NCBI GenBank assembly: GCA_020091685.1 | Contig: CM034606.1 | Coordinates: 18,492,695 to 18,556,694 of the forward strand | Direction: 5' to 3' | Origin: Lutjanus erythropterus | Lineage: Eukaryota > Chordata > Actinopteri > Lutjaniformes > Lutjanidae | Length of the DNA stretch: 64,000 bases | Shown here: piece by piece, positions 44,836 through 54,900 of the stretch | How the letters are laid out: every line of letters starts with the position of its first letter | Numbering within the stretch: position 1 is the stretch's first letter | The notes under the pieces: generated by a model | Seen by the model: the letters and a program-made list of their open reading frames with translations, nothing else | Told to the model about the DNA's origin: nothing | Databases searched by the model: none | Made by a program: the position numbers and the translations under genes

Positions 44836-44946
44836 TTATGCATTCAGGATGGGAGAAGGGTTGATGGATGGACCCAGACTGGAGATCTCACGGAGCGCTT
44901 CGGAGCAGGATGCTGGAGGAGGTCTGCGGGCTCCCTGAAGGAAGTA
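44836..44946 (-). other. Candidate terminal coding exon on the minus strand
   Basis: On the minus strand a 25-base pyrimidine tract ends GTTGTCCTACAG just before 44946, with a branch-point-like TTAATGAC about 45 bases upstream. The frame in phase 0 reads YFLQGARRPPPASCSEALRE, continues ISSLGPSINP and ends SPILNA with TAA at 44836 (36 residues). The other two frames also stay open for 18 and 34 codons, so openness alone is weak evidence. No domain and no poly(A) signal in a convincing position. Best minus-strand exon candidate in the window. Confidence 0.22.
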
Positions 44947-45772
44947 CTGTAGGACAACAGGGGGAGAGAGAGGGAGGCAAGAAGACCTGTCATTAATCAA
45001 CCTCGCTCCACCTGCCACCTCTTCTCTCTGCCTCCTGTCCTCTCTTTATCCCTCCTGTCACCCCTCTTTAATCCCCCTCTCCTTCCTAACTATTTTTTTG
45101 TTCTAAGTCCAAGCGCAGTCTTCTATTGTAAGCAGTCCTTTTCACAGCCTTTGGGTTGCAGTGTACTCACTCCCAAACATCACTTTGGGAGGTGTTTAAT
45201 GCTATTACGAGGTGGCAGCCCAGGCACCATGTCCTCCAACAAGGAGAGATGGACTCATGCCGGAGCTAAACACGACTTAGTTTTCTTAATTCACTTAAAC
45301 TCGGGTGCTTCTGCCCCTTTGCCACCAGCCTCTTAACTTCCTGGTCGGCACAGCCCTCTAATGCTCGCCTGAGACTGCTGTAATGCGAAGGGTTGCTCTT
45401 TTTGTTGCTTTGAGGTCAGTAAGAACATTACGAGGTGCTTTGACAGGTCAGAAGTCTTGGCCAGAGCTGGTGTGTGTTTTATTTGCTAACTGTACTTCCC
45501 CACAGTGTTTGGCTGAAGAGGGCTGGCCTCTGAGCTGCCGGCTTACAGGCAGTGAATTTGGATATAGAAGAGAGTTTAGTTCTCGAGTTAACTAGTCGCT
45601 GTTGAGGTTCAATCACCTGCTCAAGTCCATAGTGGCTAATCCTTCCTCTTTGTCCCTCTTGACATAATGAAAAGATCTTTTCCTTTTTGGACATTTGTTA
45701 GATAAATGATTAATATAATCAGCTGTCATCCTGTAAGAGCAGGAAACAAGGGTCGTGTGGTTGAAACTAATT
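44947..45772. other. Single-copy non-coding sequence
   Basis: CT-rich text at 45005-45090. Several short frames on both strands without domains. Confidence 0.5.
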
Positions 45773-46021
45773 AGAGCTGAAACTATTAGTCAATAATTTA
45801 TTGCTCAAGCAACAGAAAATCAATCGACAGCAATGCTCAAACACAAATGCCAGAAGTTCAGTTTTGTTGTCAGTTGATTATTAAAATTAATATTTTGGGA
45901 TTTTGGACTGTTGGTCTCTTGTGACAGAAATTATTCTGTATTTTCTGGCATTTTATAGCCTAAACTATTATTTTATTAACTGAGAAAATAATCAACAGAT
46001 TTGATAATGAAATTTAGTCCT
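45773..46021. mobile_element. hAT-like AGAGCTGAAAC element
   Basis: The left end AGAGCTGAAACTATTAGTCA and interior TTGGGATTTTGGACTGTTGG and TTTTCTGGCATTTTATAGCC are diagnostic of the AGAGCTGCAAC family. The right inner block AGAAAATAATCAACAGATTT is present, but the terminal GCAGCTCT has decayed to TTTAGTCCTA. A deleted copy. Confidence 0.65.
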
Positions 46022-46044
46022 AAAATCAATATCAAGGATTACTG

Positions 46045-46440
46045 GTAACACTTTTAATGAAGACACATAGAGAACTGTTCTAACCTATCATAACAGATTA
46101 CAAAAATTCTGAATTGAACAATGTCTTATAAACATTATACAATTGCTAATAAGTTTATACAGTGCAATCACTTCACTTAAAATTCATAAAATAATGCTCA
46201 AACACATTATTGATGCTTATAAGACATTATTCCATTTAATGCTCTCTTAAATGTTCTGACAATCTGTTAAATCAGATATAATATCTGCTGATACTGATAT
46301 AGACCAATATAACTGTGATAGGTAATACTGGCCAATGATGTATCGTCCCCGATATTTATCGTGTAATGTCCACTACTCATGATACTTGTTATAAGCTGTC
46401 ATACATGAGGATAATGTGAATGTCCTTATAATGCATTATA
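46045..46440. mobile_element. GGTAACACTTT-type repeat, interrupted
   Basis: CTGGTAACACTTTTAATGAA at the left and repeated words CTTATAAACATTAT, CTTATAAGACATTATTCC, CCTTATAATGCATTATAGAC fit a common fish repeat that begins TGGTAACACTTTA and is rich in TTATAA. About 46272-46366 carries different text (CTGATACTGATATAGACC, GTATCGTCCCCGATATTTAT) of the CGATAT type, suggesting a second element inserted within it. Ends approximate. Confidence 0.5.
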
Positions 46441-47784
46441 GACCTTCAGTATTGCTATACAGTATAACAGGGCAAATGTATCTAACAGCACTCATGAAAT
46501 AATCATACTGATGCTCCAAGCAATCAAGGGTGTTCGACTGTTATGTATTATGCACACTCATGCCCACAAATCTTCACATACAGTGTGGTGTATCACAGGT
46601 TACAGGTTACACAGTTGATTCAGAAGCAGTCTTTCTGGCACAATAAGTCATTTATGCAGTTATTATGCAACAAACTACTAATAACATTAACCACAGAAGC
46701 CAAAACAGAGGAATAATTAAACAATTCTATCTCTCCCCCAGCCCACTCTTCTCAGCATTTCACAGCATTTCTTCCTTATCTGCAATCTCTTGCCTATATA
46801 TTAAATGAGCAACAGTGTGGGCTCATTAAAAATGCATGCTGCGCATTGAGCTTAGGAGACCAATTATCCCACCTAGCTCCTTTACAATGGCTGATAATAA
46901 AAGCCCCTGCAGTCGGCCACTCCTCGGTTGCCTCGCCGCCTCAACCACTCTCACCCCTCACCTCCCTCTCTGTCTCTCCCTTTCCCTCCATCTACCCGTC
47001 CAGCCGCCTGTTGTCTTCACACCAGATCATCAGTAAACAGGCTTTTCACTGGATTTGATGGAGTGCAGTGTTTTGATCTGTTGGGATTTGTGTGTGTGTG
47101 TGCGGGGGGGAGGCTGCTAATGCTGCTGTGCTCTGCAGGTGGCAGTGGACAATGGTATTACAGAGAGAGGCAGACATTTGAGCACAAACAGACAGATAAA
47201 AACACACACACATGGACTCACATGTGTAAACATATAGAGGAGACTGCGCACGCTGTGCCATCATGCTTTTTGACAGGAGTGTCTTGAGAAGATCAGAGCG
47301 CCTGGAGCACAGAGGCTGTTACCCGCCACATGCTCTGCATCAAATATGGATGCACGTGGGAAGTGACTGCATCACTGGAGCACTTTAAAGCCCCCATACG
47401 AGCAAACATGCTCATCAGAGGGCTGCCATCACTGTATACATATGGCACTATAGAATGTACAACCCCCACCTTGTATTTGTACAGGAGTTTGTATCTGCAT
47501 CGCTGGCGGTGCACCCTTTGAGGATCAAACACGGGTAGTTTTACCTCACAGCGGGCAAGTAAACAGCGTGAGAAAAGAAGGCGATATGATGCTGTTTCTG
47601 TAGCTGATGATTAGGTTTGTTTAAACGTATACATCAACACACACACGGCGAGTTGTCACCACCTCTCTTCACTTCAAACAGTGGAGAGCTGATGGATGAT
47701 ACATTCTGCTCCAACAACACCTTCACAAAAACAGTGAAGGAACTCTCTCAGCTGCTCCCCCAGAGCGCTGAAGTCAGCTTCACT
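46441..47784. other. Single-copy non-coding sequence
   Basis: A CT-rich tract at 46950-47004 ends CCGTCCAG and could act as an acceptor, but the following frame (PPVVFTPDHQ) ends after ten codons. Short GT text lies near 47090 and a G run near 47105. Frames on both strands overlap. Confidence 0.45.
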
Positions 47785-48045
47785 GCTGAAGTGATTAGTC
47801 TATTAATGAATCAAAAAGTTAATCAACAGCGATTTTGATAATTGATCAATCATTTAATTAATTTCTCGAGCAAATATAGCAAACATTACAGCTTCTGAAT
47901 GGTGAGATTTTACTCAATTTTTCTCAGTTTTATGTAATTGTAAATATATTATGTTGTATTCTGGAGTTGTGAAGACTGCGGTGGATATTAATATTCATTA
48001 TTTTGTGGCATTTTCAATTAGACTGACAATCAATAAATTTTTATT
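47785..48045. mobile_element. hAT-like AGAGCTGCAAC family fragment
   Basis: GATTAGTCTATTAATGAATC, TTTTGATAATTGATCAATCA, TTAATTTCTCGAGCAAATAT and CATTACAGCTTCTGAATGGT give the interior of the family in the right order, followed by TCAGTTTTATGTAATTGTAA. The left terminus AGAGCTG is not present and the right terminus is unclear. Confidence 0.55.
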
Positions 48046-49830
48046 TTTTACAATTTTACTGCTACATCTGTGCCCTAGAGGGATTTTGCTAAACCTGATA
48101 AATTCCTTTTTAAGTCCCACCCCTTTTTTGGTCCGTGCAGTTTGCTTGCAAAGCTTTGTACCTGGCAGAACCTCGTTCAACTTTCTCCTCTTTTGTTTCC
48201 TGTGTTTAGACATGCTATGTGCTAGGCTTGTTTATGTTGAAAAGAAAAAAAATTAATCTATCCAATACCATGTAATGTATTAACCCTGAAAGTGATATTT
48301 GGTATTGGCCATTATGTAAAGTTCAGGCATCAGAATCAGTCTAATCAGGTTAGCTAGCTAGTCAGCAAATGTTTCGCTAACATATGGCAACTTTAGATAT
48401 GACTATATGCAGCATCTTTCAACCATCATTGAAATTTGGTTTTCTTTTCAACATAGACAAGACTAGCACAGGTAAGTACAGGTAAGAGAAAACAGTCAGT
48501 TGGGGTTGAGGACTACAAGTCTGAAAAATAAACGGGGGGTATGGAAATAGAAAGAAGTGACCTTACCAGACCTCTGTAGTCTGCTTCTCATCTCATTAGC
48601 CACTACTAGCATAATACACCTCAATCTCAGACTGAACTGTCGGCGATCAAGTTGCTTTGTGGGTAACGTAGGCGCCAGGTTTTGACAAAGAAGAAGAATG
48701 CATGTAATAAAAGAGACTAAATGTTAAATCAGTGGAGCCCTCTTTTAATCAGAAAAATAATCAACAGTGAAAATAATCCTTGTTCTTACTTTGCTTTAAC
48801 GTGTCATTTTACTTGGCCGAGAAACCTGTCAGGGCCAGGAGCCAGATTTGATTTGATATGTTCGCTGGCTGAGGAAAGCCCTCCTTCACTCCCTGTAGGT
48901 GTTGTTAAAATCAGACTGACTTCATTAATAGTCTGATCTGGATGTAATTAAGAACGAGCGGAGGGCGGCCGGCAGGGAGAGACACAGTGAGAGGGAGAGT
49001 AGGAGAGACTCTCCTCCCAGCTTTCTTTTTAAATCCCTCTTGTCACTGGTGTTGACAGGCCAGGGAGAGAAAGCTTGAAAGAAGAAGAGGAGGAGGAGGA
49101 GGTCAGTGGAGTGGGTTTTAGATGGAGCTTGACCCTCCTTTGTGTCATCTTCTTGTAGCAGCTTCTTCATGAGAAAGGTCTATTACAGCTGGTAAACGCT
49201 GGGCTATCACTGCGCTCTGAGATGTTTTGGCTCATTTGTCCGTGATTAGCCTGCCTGCCTGCCTTTGTTTTGCGTGTGTATGTGTTATCTGAAACACACC
49301 CCTGCACATGCGAGTTTTTCTGTGCTCGTGTTTACGCGGCACTGGGTGGAAAACATAAATTGGAGACAGAGCGTTCCCCGTCTGCGGGGCTTGGAAGAGG
49401 GTTTGGGCTCGGAAAGCTGGCTTTCCTCTCAGGAAGTGTTGTTCCTCACCGCTCTCCATAAACACTGGAAAAGAGACCCAAAGAAAATGTCCCAGACTCA
49501 CTATTTCCACTGTAAACACGCAGACATACACATATTATACTGCCCCTTCTCTCTATTTCTCTCATATGTGTCTCTTCTCTTTCCTGGGCAGAAGGCTATA
49601 TATTTTCCCAAAGGAACCTAGTACAGTATGCCAGATTGTATGATCCAGAAAACCACGTCCTGACCTATGCAGATCAGCTGCTTCAACTTTTAAACATAGG
49701 AATGTTATTTTTAAGGCTTTAAGTCCTTACAGTATATATATGAACACAAAAAACTAGGCACTAGAGGCCAAAACTTTCTATTTATTCAGTATTTCAACTT
49801 TAACTGGTGCAAAGTCTACTTTTATCACAT
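48046..49830. other. Single-copy non-coding sequence
   Basis: Pyrimidine/purine-rich stretches lie at 48975-49010 and 49078-49105. A CT-rich tract ending CCTGGGCAG at 49589 is followed by a ten-codon frame only. Overlapping frames 49232-49621 on three frames carry no domains. Confidence 0.45.
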
Positions 49831-50306
49831 TTAAAGCAATATGTAGCAATTGTGCATCAAAAATGAGCACTGCAGTCCAAATAGTAAGTTGGAACCATGG
49901 ACGGTATATTAAATAGGTTGAAATCCTATTAAATATACAATCGATATACAATCCTCCCCAGACTTGAGGAAACTCAGGCAGGCTGCAGGAACACTGTAAG
50001 CTGATCGGCTGTTTTTAACTGTCAGTTGTCTGTCTGTAATGCTAAGCCTGCTACCATGAAAACAAAAGTCCACTGCTCCAAAAATACAGACTCTGGAGTT
50101 TGAGTTCAGTGACTGCCTGCCAAACCCCATTAACATATTGCTCGTGAAACGCACAATCAAAAATAGTTTTTCTGACCTGTAATAGAAATTGTGAAGGAGG
50201 ACACCATGGCTGTAGAGTTGTTGTTAGAGAACCTCATCTGCAATCTTTGATGACATATCATGGTAATGCATAAATTGCAGTAGATATATTATATTTTTCT
50301 CCATTA
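49831..50306. mobile_element. TTAA-ended element (family C), copy 2, uninterrupted
   Basis: The left part TTAAAGCAATATGTAGCAAT, then GAGCACTGCAGTCCAAATAG and GGACGGTATATTAAATA, and the right part GACTGCCTGCCAAACCCC, GAGTTGTTGTTAGAGAACC and TGATGACATATCATGG, align with copy 1 at 31047-32114. The right terminus TTTCTCCATTAG is a decayed TTTCTCCTTTAA. About 476 bp, which gives the native length of the family without the insertion seen in copy 1. Confidence 0.75.
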
Positions 50307-51200
50307 GTTCATGCAAAGTCTGCTTTGTTCACATTCAACCCTGCTGTCACTAGAAATAAAGCAATAAAAAACAGTATTTACTTGTTTACGTTGAGCCCCT
50401 GTGTAAAAATCCCTGGAAGCTGCAACTGAATTACCTCTCACAGCAGCATAAATGTTACTTTTCTGTCCGTAACAAGTGGTTGGATCGCAGTTCCCCTCGT
50501 GTGCCATGCAAGTTAATAAATCCACACCCCGTGAGAGAAAGAAAGAAAGCTCTTTCCATTAATTTTAGTTGTCATGGCATTTATTCCCGCACTGGAGCAT
50601 TGTGCTGTGAAAATATCATCGATAAGTCCCAAAAACACCAAATAAGACTTGAAATGTTCGCAGTTTATCATTGTCAGAGCTTTGGATTTGACAACGGGGT
50701 GCAGGACTCTGTAATCTATCACAGATGAGTTGTCCACTGTGATTTCATTGCAGTGTTAGTGTCTCATCTCTAGCTGTCAATCAGGTGTTGACACTGCAGA
50801 TGCAACAAAATGCTGCAAATGATGTGCTTTGTTGCAACACCAGCCACACTCTCGCCTTTGCTGCTCCTCTGTCCACTGTGGTTAAAACACTGAGCTCACT
50901 TTACCACCCAGCTGGCTTACACAGCACCCTAACCTGTGTGTGTGTGTGTGTGTGTGTGTAGAGAGAGGCAGAGCGAAGGAGTGTCAGAGAGAAGGAGAGG
51001 TTAGAAACCCCTTTTTTTTTTATTACATTTCCTCCGCAGTGAAAGAGGAGGCAAGATGGACACTCCATATCTCCCCGCTGCGCCAGAAAACTCATCTAAA
51101 TGGAAAACACATTGTCTTCATTATTTTGCAAGAGCTGAAAGAACAGGGTTGTCATGGTAACAGCCATCTGAGTGAGCGCGAGCGGGCGGCCGAGGGGCTG
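50307..51200. other. Single-copy non-coding sequence with GT tract
   Basis: GT tract at 50935-50959 followed by GA-rich text and a T run (51013-51022). Two frames on opposite strands (50480-50737) overlap exactly and are not credible genes. Confidence 0.5.
50935..50959 (+). repeat. (GT)n microsatellite
   Basis: A perfect GT run of about 25 bases followed by AGAGAGAGG. Confidence 0.95.
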
Positions 51201-51214
51201 GTTTTAGGGCCAGA

Positions 51215-51495
51215 GGAATGGAGAGAGAAAAGAGGAGGAGGTGGTGGGAGGGAGGGAACAAGGAGTCAGGAGAGGAGGGGAAGGGGGGGGGGGCTGGTTG
51301 GTTGGTGGAAAAGAGAGGAGAGGGGACTGAGATGAAGAGGGTGGAGATGGAAGGAAGACAATAGAGATGGAGGGAAGAAAAATAGGAAATTGTGGGGTGA
51401 AATGGATAGAGAGGAAAGAGAGCAGCGGGTGTGATGGAGAGAAGAAAAAAAATGGAGGGAGAAAGGGAGCAAAGGGTTCGTGAGAGGAGGCAGGG
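51215..51495 (+). repeat. Polypurine tract of about 280 bases with an 11-G run
   Basis: The plus strand is almost entirely A and G with few pyrimidines, including GAGAGAGAAAAGAGGAGGAG, GGGAGGGAGGGAAC and an uninterrupted G run at 51283-51293. The long minus-strand frames here (Pro/Ser/Phe-rich) are composition artefacts. Such mirror-rich purine tracts can form triplex (H-DNA) or quadruplex structures. Confidence 0.9.
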
Positions 51496-51658
51496 AGTGC
51501 CTTTTCCAGCGGAGCCAGACAGTGCAAATGGCCAGTTAGTGGCTCTCAGAGAGCAGTTCAGAGGCCCTTATTAATTTCAAGGGGCAGCAAGATGGTAGAT
51601 TTAACATCTTAAGAAATCTCTTCCAACTGTGTCTCACTGCAGCCCCACTGGTGCTCCG

Positions 51659-51690
51659 TGTGTGTGTGTGTGTGTTTGTGTGTGTTTGTG
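51659..51690 (+). repeat. (GT)n microsatellite, interrupted
   Basis: A GT run with two TTT interruptions. Confidence 0.9.
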
Positions 51691-51699
51691 CGAATGCAT

Positions 51700-53166
51700 G
51701 AGAGTGCATACTGATGTACAGTCAAGGGAAGAGCTATCTTTGCCCGCTGAGCTAACATTAGAAGACACGGTGCTTTGGTAAACACGTTGAGGGGGCGACA
51801 GGCTCCACTAGGCTCTCCAGCCACCTCTGCTCAGCCAGCGCCCCAGCGGTGATCGACAACCTGCCTGCCGCCGTCTTTATTAGTTGCTCCCTTAGAACAG
51901 CCCCTGGCAGCGGCGAGCCCAACACCGTAACGCCCTTCATCAAATATTTACCCCTCCTGAATCTACAACGTGCACCAAGGCCACATCAAATAAAACCAAG
52001 TGCCAAGGCGATATCTAATCCAGTCCAATCCCTCTCCTTGTCAACTTCATTCTCTTCCCCTTTCTATGCTGGGCGGATTTTCATGACGCTCCTGTCAGTT
52101 TAGCATCAACTCGAGGATTAGGGCTGTTGCCACAGACCAAGGGACCTACATGATTGTTTATTTACAAGTAGTTTCATGCTTCTCTGTTATATAGCCAGTG
52201 GCGTTAGTGTGACTGAGGCCTGACACAACATCGTTTTGACAGCCGTCGGGTGATTAAGGAAATTAAAGTAATTGCTTAAGTCTTTGTCATGTAAATACTT
52301 ATAACCTCCCCCCTGGAGTATTTTGGCTTGGCTTTGACATCCATTGGGATCCGACATGCAACCTTGCGCCTCTTCAAAGGAGCCGTATCATTGTCGTCAT
52401 TGTTTGTGGTTTGAAAATGGTACGGAGATGAAGAATCAAAACACATATTGTCAGATTAGATTTGCTTTATCGCACATGAAGCCATCGTAGTCTCAGTTTC
52501 CATATAAACGGACTGTGTTGGGGGACAATCTACAACGTTTCCCAGCAGCCACTGTGAAGTATTTTCTTTCGGAACATCCAGATCTGTTGAAGATAAATGC
52601 TAAAAAGCCGTCCGAGCTTCACAGAATCTTCCTCTCTGCTGAAGCCGCGGGGGGAAATTATGTTTGTGTTTTTCTCTCATCAGTCCCCTCCAGATGTGCA
52701 ATCATGGTCAAGGGAGGAGCGATGGCTGTGGCTTGTGACTGACCAGCATTTAGGGGAAGAGACAGCGTGCACTCGGTCTGCAGTTTGACTGGCTTGCTGG
52801 CTGGCTGGCCAGCTGCGTGGCTGCCTGTAGGTCTTAGTGATTCATGTCACACTGTAATTGGTTTACCTGCTCCCTGTGTGTCTGCGCTCTGAGTGGACCA
52901 AAACAAATTACCCAGGGATGACCTCTCGCCATCTCTCTCTCCTGCTCTGCAACCACTTCCCCCCTATCTCTCCCTGCACGTCTCTCCCAGCCTCCTACTA
53001 CATGTAATATGTTGTATGAGTGTTTTTTTTTCTCCCCCTCTCTCTTCCGATCTATTTGTCAGTCTCGTCTTCCTGAAACCCCCTCTGCATACCTTGAATC
53101 TCACAAGCAGAGCCGCAGTAGAATAACATTTTGGAGAGAAAGCATATCAGAGCACCAGTAAACGCA
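51700..53166. other. Single-copy block, candidate conserved sequence and a candidate exon
   Basis: The stretches 51830-52110 and 52190-52430 are balanced and repeat-free with AT-core words (GAAATTAAAGTAATTGCTTA near 52260). The stretch 52790-52830 has short GGCTGGCT tandem text. A CT-rich tract at 53020-53062 ends GATCTATTTGTCAG and precedes the candidate exon 53063-53157. Confidence 0.4.
53063..53157 (+). other. Candidate exon
   Basis: A long CT tract and TTTGTCAG precede 53063, and CACCA/GTAAAC forms a moderate donor after 53157. The phase-0 frame reads SRLPETPSAYLESHKQ, then SRSRITFWRESISEH, and is open throughout (95 bases, exits in phase 2). The peptide is polar and not low-complexity, but unknown to me. 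It ends only ten bases before a foldback element, which makes a conserved exon boundary less likely. Confidence 0.15.
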
Positions 53167-53893
53167 TTAAAGGGATAGTTTGAATTATTTGATGTACGGT
53201 TGGTTGAGGTATTTATTGATAGTTAGTGTATTAGCTACAGTTGATGGCAGTCGATATGCCTCCAGTTTGGAGTAGCAGAGAGGATTAATGGAATCTAAGC
53301 AATGAACTGCTGTGGAAAGAGAATAGGTCCACCTAAAAAAGATCAAGATCAGTTAAAAAATATGCCATATTTAGAATATTTTATGTGCTTGACTTTGCCA
53401 TCGGACAGCCTTTTCCGATATAAGATAAATATTATTCTATCCAAACCAACCAAACTCCACTCCAATCAGTCATTTTACTTTGCAGAACAGTGGAGTTGCT
53501 CTCTGTTAGTTTGTTAGTGTTGTTCTGTGACTTCTGTGTTTTGAAATGATAGCTCAGATTCACAGAAGTCACACAATAACATAAACAAACTAAGAGATCG
53601 AGACAGTGTTAGACGAGCAACTCCTGTCTGACGGCAAAGTAAAGTAGAGAAAATATTCTAAATATTGCGTAAACTTAAAATGATATTAGTCTTTTTAGGT
53701 GGACCTTTTTAAGTGGCATACCTTTTGTTGCTGTCCTGTCCGTAGGAGTTCATTGCTTAGCTTCCCTGCTGGTGCCCCTCTCTGCTTCTCCCAACTGGGT
53801 GTGTATTGACCGGCATCTGCTGCAGCAAATACAGCGACTATCGATAAGTAGCACATATTACCCCGTTTCAAATAATCCAAACTATCCCTTTAA
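53167..53893. mobile_element. Foldback family A, tail-to-tail inverted dimer (727 bp)
   Basis: The ends are TTAAAGGGATAGTTTGAATT and AATCCAAACTATCCCTTTAA. The arms mirror each other, with GGTCCACCTAAAAA on the left and its complement near 53695 on the right. At the centre a perfect 13-bp stem TGTGACTTCTGTG (53526-53538) and CACAGAAGTCACA (53561-53573) encloses GATAGCTCAGATT, which is itself a copy of the monomer's right terminus. This shows two monomers joined tail to tail. No coding capacity. Confidence 0.9.
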
Positions 53894-54733
53894 AGCCACT
53901 TGAGGCTTGAAGATGTGTGTTTCTGTGTCTGTCCGCTCTGTCAAACATCATTTCGACATGTTACGCACACATGCATGCATGAAGATGAGCTGATAGGATG
54001 GACTTGGTGTAACGATGCTTGAGATCACAAATAAACACAAACACTGGCGGAGCGCTTTGTAGCACTAAAAGAGTGTTTTGTGAAAGCTGCAGTGAAGCAC
54101 ATTAGCCTTTCAACACTGTTTTTCTGCGCTCACTGTGCCAAATAGTACCTGTGTGAATTGTCCCTTCAGTGAATGAAACTGGTGCTCTGTGTACACCATT
54201 AGGCTGTTTCATTTTCACAGCGAGCAGATGTTTTGTGTTCTTTGCAACTCACACCCTCACCCTGACACACAGTCGTGAACACACACACACACAGTGAAAG
54301 ATGAATGAGTGCATCATTCTCTCCATGTAGGAAGGTCTCGCTGTCTCTAAGGTTATTTAGCCGTTTCAGTAAAAATCCACTGTCAAAGGATTTCAGTGTG
54401 CAAAGCCTGAAAAGGTGATTTGTTTGTATTTGTTGCATCGCTGGTTACACAGACTCTTCTTCTATCAGAGGACCTGCTACATGTGTTCACAAACACCAGT
54501 CTTGTTCTAGTGCCCTTGAACCAGAGCCTCATTCTGTACAAACTCAGCGGGTGCTCTACTGTAAGCAGGGTGGTGGAAAAATCAATGAGGATTCTGTACT
54601 GCTTTTAATATTATATATTCTCCTTATAACATGAAAAGAAACATAGGCTTGGTGGTGGTGTGTAGCGAATATTCCTCCGCTGGCATCATCAATCAAAACT
54701 TATATTTGCCATAAAGCAATACATACCAGTCAC
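53894..54733. other. Single-copy non-coding sequence
   Basis: Short CA text at 54281-54292. Nothing else recognised. Confidence 0.5.
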
Positions 54734-54900
54734 CAGGGGTGTGAGAAAATATTGATACACTTGAGTTTCGCAATGCTATGTTTTGTGATACTGTATGTGT
54801 TCACCAGGCTGCTAGATAGCAGTGTTATGATTGCATATGTCTTTTTCAGGTGTGCATGCATAGCAATAAACCAATATACCAATATACAAGCCCTACCAAA
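54734..54900 (+). mobile_element. CAGGGGTGTGAG element, left-end fragment
   Basis: CAGGGGTGTGAGAAAATATT, ATACACTTGAGTTTCGCAAT and GATAGCAGTGTTATGATTGC follow a known fish repeat pattern with GGGGTGTG ends. ATATACAAGCCCTACC near 54885 may be the opposite end (complement GGTAGGGCTTG), but the inverted match is poor. No target duplication visible. Confidence 0.4.

Noticed and set aside
49590..49622. Short terminal exon after a good pyrimidine tract (KAIYFPKGT)
   Set aside because: Only nine codons before a stop and no supporting upstream exon.
51204..51527. Pro/Ser/Phe-rich minus-strand protein
   Set aside because: It lies entirely on the complement of a polypurine tract.
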